Source of the DNA: Bradyrhizobium sp. 186
GTDB taxonomy: Bacteria > Pseudomonadota > Alphaproteobacteria > Rhizobiales > Xanthobacteraceae
Direction: 5' to 3'
Assembly: GCF_023101685.1 (NCBI RefSeq)
Contig: NZ_CP082165.1
Span: forward strand, 295,289 to 359,288
Length of the DNA: 64,000 nucleotides
Positions 62,120-64,000 of this stretch are shown here, piece after piece. The position numbers and the translations under genes are program-made. Within the stretch, counting starts at the first letter, position 1; every line of letters begins with the position of its first letter. The notes below the pieces were generated by a model that saw only the letters and a list, made by a program, of their open reading frames with translations, was not told the origin of the DNA and searched no databases.

Positions 62120-62438
62120 ATGCCTAGGAAAGTTCTGATCACAGGCGCCACCCGTCGATGCAAACGATACTGGCACAAAGAGAGGCGATCGGGGAATGGG
62201 CCTTGCGGCATCTCACTCTGGCTACTTGTCGCGACTGCGCAAACTCAAGCATCCGGCGCTGATCGCGAACGGTAACGATGACATCATGATTCCCACCGTC
62301 AACTCGATCATCTTGTTCAACGCCATGCCCAATGCGCAGCTGGTGCTCTACCCCGATTCAGGTCATGGGGCACTATTCGAGTATTCGGATCTGTTCGTGC
62401 AGCAGGCCAATCTTTTCCTAGACCACGACAACTTCTGA
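62120..62438 (+). pseudogene. deletion scar joining an NAD-binding gene start to a hydrolase end
   Basis: An ATG at 62120 encodes MPRKVLITGATRR, the usual beginning of an NmrA/SDR-like gene, then the sequence changes. In another frame it becomes KHPALIANGNDDIMIPTVNS, IILFNAMPNAQLVLYPDSGH and FEYSDLFVQQANLFL, the C-terminal third of an alpha/beta hydrolase like 48043-49311. A deletion has fused two genes. Confidence 0.7.
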
Positions 62439-62514
62439 GATTGGACCGGGCTCCCCGGCAAAGTCTTTCTCTGCAGAGTTGAACCTGGAACCACTTCGGC
62501 AAAGGAGTCTTGAG

Positions 62515-63519
62515 ATGACATTTTCCGCTGATCGAAATCTTTTTTCTCGCCGTGATTTGTTGTTCGCGGCCGCTGGCGGTCTGGCACTCGCTTCGGCCTT
62601 TCCAGCCCGCGCGGCTGAAAATGCAAAGGGCGTCGAACCACCCATGGCTTCGGCGGTTCCATATATCGAGCATCGCTTATCGCATGATGGCCACATGATC
62701 TATGCCCGTGAATATCCCGGCAAAGAGCCGGCTTATGTCATGCTGCATGGCTTTCCGGACAATCTTCACATCTACGATTATGTGGTGCCTTATTTGACGC
62801 GGGCCGGCCGGCGGGTCGTTGTGTTCGACTTCCTTGGATTTGGCCAGTCGGAAAAGATTGCGCCGGGAAACTATCCGTACACGTTCAAACAACAGGTGGG
62901 AGATCTGGCGGCCGTCGTCGATGCGCTGAAGATCGAAAAGTTCATTCCCGTCGGTCACGACTCCGGCGGGCCATGCGCCGCCAACTATGCCCTCGACAAT
63001 CCTGATCGGGTCGCCTGGCTTTGCCTGATGAACTGCTACTACGCAGAATCTCCGACCTTGAGACTGCCCGAAATCATTGAAGTGTTCGGCGACCCTTGGC
63101 TCAAAGACCTCGCCCAAGCATTTCTAACCAGCCCTGACAAAATGGACTGGCTGTTGAGGTTTCAGGATCAGCACTTTCAGGTCAACATGCCACCCAATCT
63201 CAAGGAGCGCTTTGTCGGCATCTTGCGGCCAATTGTCGATGGCAACTTCGCGAGCGGAGCGGGCCCGGCCTTTGCACAAATGACTTCTCAGGTGCGGGAC
63301 AACGTGGCTTACAATACGACACGGCTTCCGGACGTTCGCCGGTTTGCTCCACAGGTAACCCTTATCTGGGGCGTCCTGGACCCCTACTTAACGCCCGCTG
63401 CGGCCACCGCGATCGCCGCGAATTATCCCCATAGCACGGTAAAGCCGGTGCAAACAGGCCACTGGCTCATGATCGACGCGCCGGAGGAGGTTGCGCAACT
63501 CTTGCTCACGGAAGCCTAG
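62515..63519 (+). CDS. exported alpha/beta hydrolase, haloalkane-dehalogenase-like
   Basis: 334 residues from the ATG at 62515. A twin-arginine leader is visible (FSRRDLLFAAAGGLALASAF then PARAAEN). Catalytic features are VMLHGFPDNLHIY, VVFDFLGFGQSEK, nucleophile D in PVGHDSGGPCAANY, acid region WGVLDPYLTP, and His in QTGHWLMIDAPEE. Asp as nucleophile fits haloalkane dehalogenases and epoxide hydrolases. Tat export of such an enzyme suggests an extracytoplasmic substrate. Confidence 0.88.
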   Translation: MTFSADRNLFSRRDLLFAAAGGLALASAFPARAAENAKGVEPPMASAVPYIEHRLSHDGHMIYAREYPGKEPAYVMLHGFPDNLHIYDYVVPYLTRAGRRVVVFDFLGFGQSEKIAPGNYPYTFKQQVGDLAAVVDALKIEKFIPVGHDSGGPCAANYALDNPDRVAWLCLMNCYYAESPTLRLPEIIEVFGDPWLKDLAQAFLTSPDKMDWLLRFQDQHFQVNMPPNLKERFVGILRPIVDGNFASGAGPAFAQMTSQVRDNVAYNTTRLPDVRRFAPQVTLIWGVLDPYLTPAAATAIAANYPHSTVKPVQTGHWLMIDAPEEVAQLLLTEA

Positions 63520-63744
63520 TCCTACGCCTTCTCGGTCCGCCGGGGTCGATCGCCTGGTCTGCTCCGCGGCGGTCATAACTCGCATTGGTCTCGGCGAATG
63601 CGCCACGCTATGCGGCAATAGAGCCATCACCCGCCGGCTCGCATCGCAAGTGAAGGCCGGTGGGAGGCGAACTCGAAATCAGCGGTCGCCGACACGCCAA
63701 CGCTGGCTGCGGATGCAGCCTCCGGCAACAACAGGATTTAGCGA

Positions 63745-64000
63745 ATGTCACTCGAGGAAGCCGCCGCGCCGGCTTTATCCGCCACGGAGCTCGCGGCCCA
63801 AAACGCGCCATTTGTTCGCTCGGCCGCCGCACCCACTCAGAGCAAGAGCGAGCAGACCCGCGCCGCACTCCTGATCGCGCCGATCCTTCCGACGCTGCTC
63901 AAGCTCGCCTTGCCGATCGTGACCGTCCTGGTGGCGCAGACCGCGGTCAACATTGCCGAAGCCTATTATGTCGGCTTCCTTGGCACGGACGCCCTGGCGG
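63745..64000 (+). CDS. MATE-family efflux transporter, 5' part
   Basis: The first 85 residues lie in the window: an Ala-rich cytoplasmic start, then LLIAPILPTLLKLALPIVTV, LVAQTAVNIAEAYYVGFLGT, DALA, typical of the first MATE helices (GT-x-LA). The frame is open at the window end. Na+ or H+ driven export of drugs or metabolites is the family role. Confidence 0.85.
   Translation, partial: MSLEEAAAPALSATELAAQNAPFVRSAAAPTQSKSEQTRAALLIAPILPTLLKLALPIVTVLVAQTAVNIAEAYYVGFLGTDALA

Overview
The window looks like chromosome of a Bradyrhizobium-type alphaproteobacterium. The evidence is high GC, a groES-groEL pair behind a degenerate CIRCE element, an HWE-family histidine kinase with a stand-alone receiver, a CsbD stress protein, a rhizobial-type porin, and many small orphan genes and gene relics. 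All assignments come from reading the sequence; no database search was possible.

Layout. 1-1063: right end of an IS3-family element. 1201-13013: accessory island beginning at the 3' half of a tRNA-Glu gene, with a tyrosine integrase and an excisionase-like HTH gene. It contains a chain of segments bounded by a 16-bp palindrome built from 7-bp inverted arms around a 2-bp centre. One copy of this palindrome lies inside the coding sequence of a small serine recombinase (9432-10127). Two other copies are each followed by a displaced C-terminal half of that recombinase, and a separate accessory gene sits just after each C-terminal half. I read this as an integron-like cassette array run by a serine recombinase. 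A divergent HEPN gene flanks it. 13070-30545: mostly core-like sequence with much decay: csbD, a Crp/Fnr regulator, the HWE kinase and receiver, groESL, a porin, several sub-60-codon genes, and relics of transglutaminase, DUF2269, IS66 and a second groEL 3' end.

31083-34326: a two-gene unit whose second product joins a HEPN-like R-x4-H motif to a polynucleotide-kinase-like P-loop domain, a plausible defence locus. 34817-38003: a tyrosine recombinase gene split exactly by a 2,563-bp element carrying a large serine recombinase and two small ORFs. The first small ORF has no start codon inside the integrated element's right end; joining the two ends as in an excised circle supplies an ATG with a ribosome binding site in frame.

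38269-63519: a catabolic or detoxification region. It holds a TetR-controlled FAD monooxygenase, at least five alpha/beta hydrolases (one fused to DUF427), three SDR oxidoreductases, an NmrA-like protein with MarR, an MBL hydrolase, an HbpS/GlcG-like protein, and an amidohydrolase with MIP18-like and SnoaL-like partners. Two large paralogous regulators (winged helix, NB-ARC-like ATPase, helical repeats) stand divergent from these gene sets and probably control them. An intact IS256-family element with an 8-bp target duplication sits at 52350-53767. The window ends in the start of a MATE transporter.
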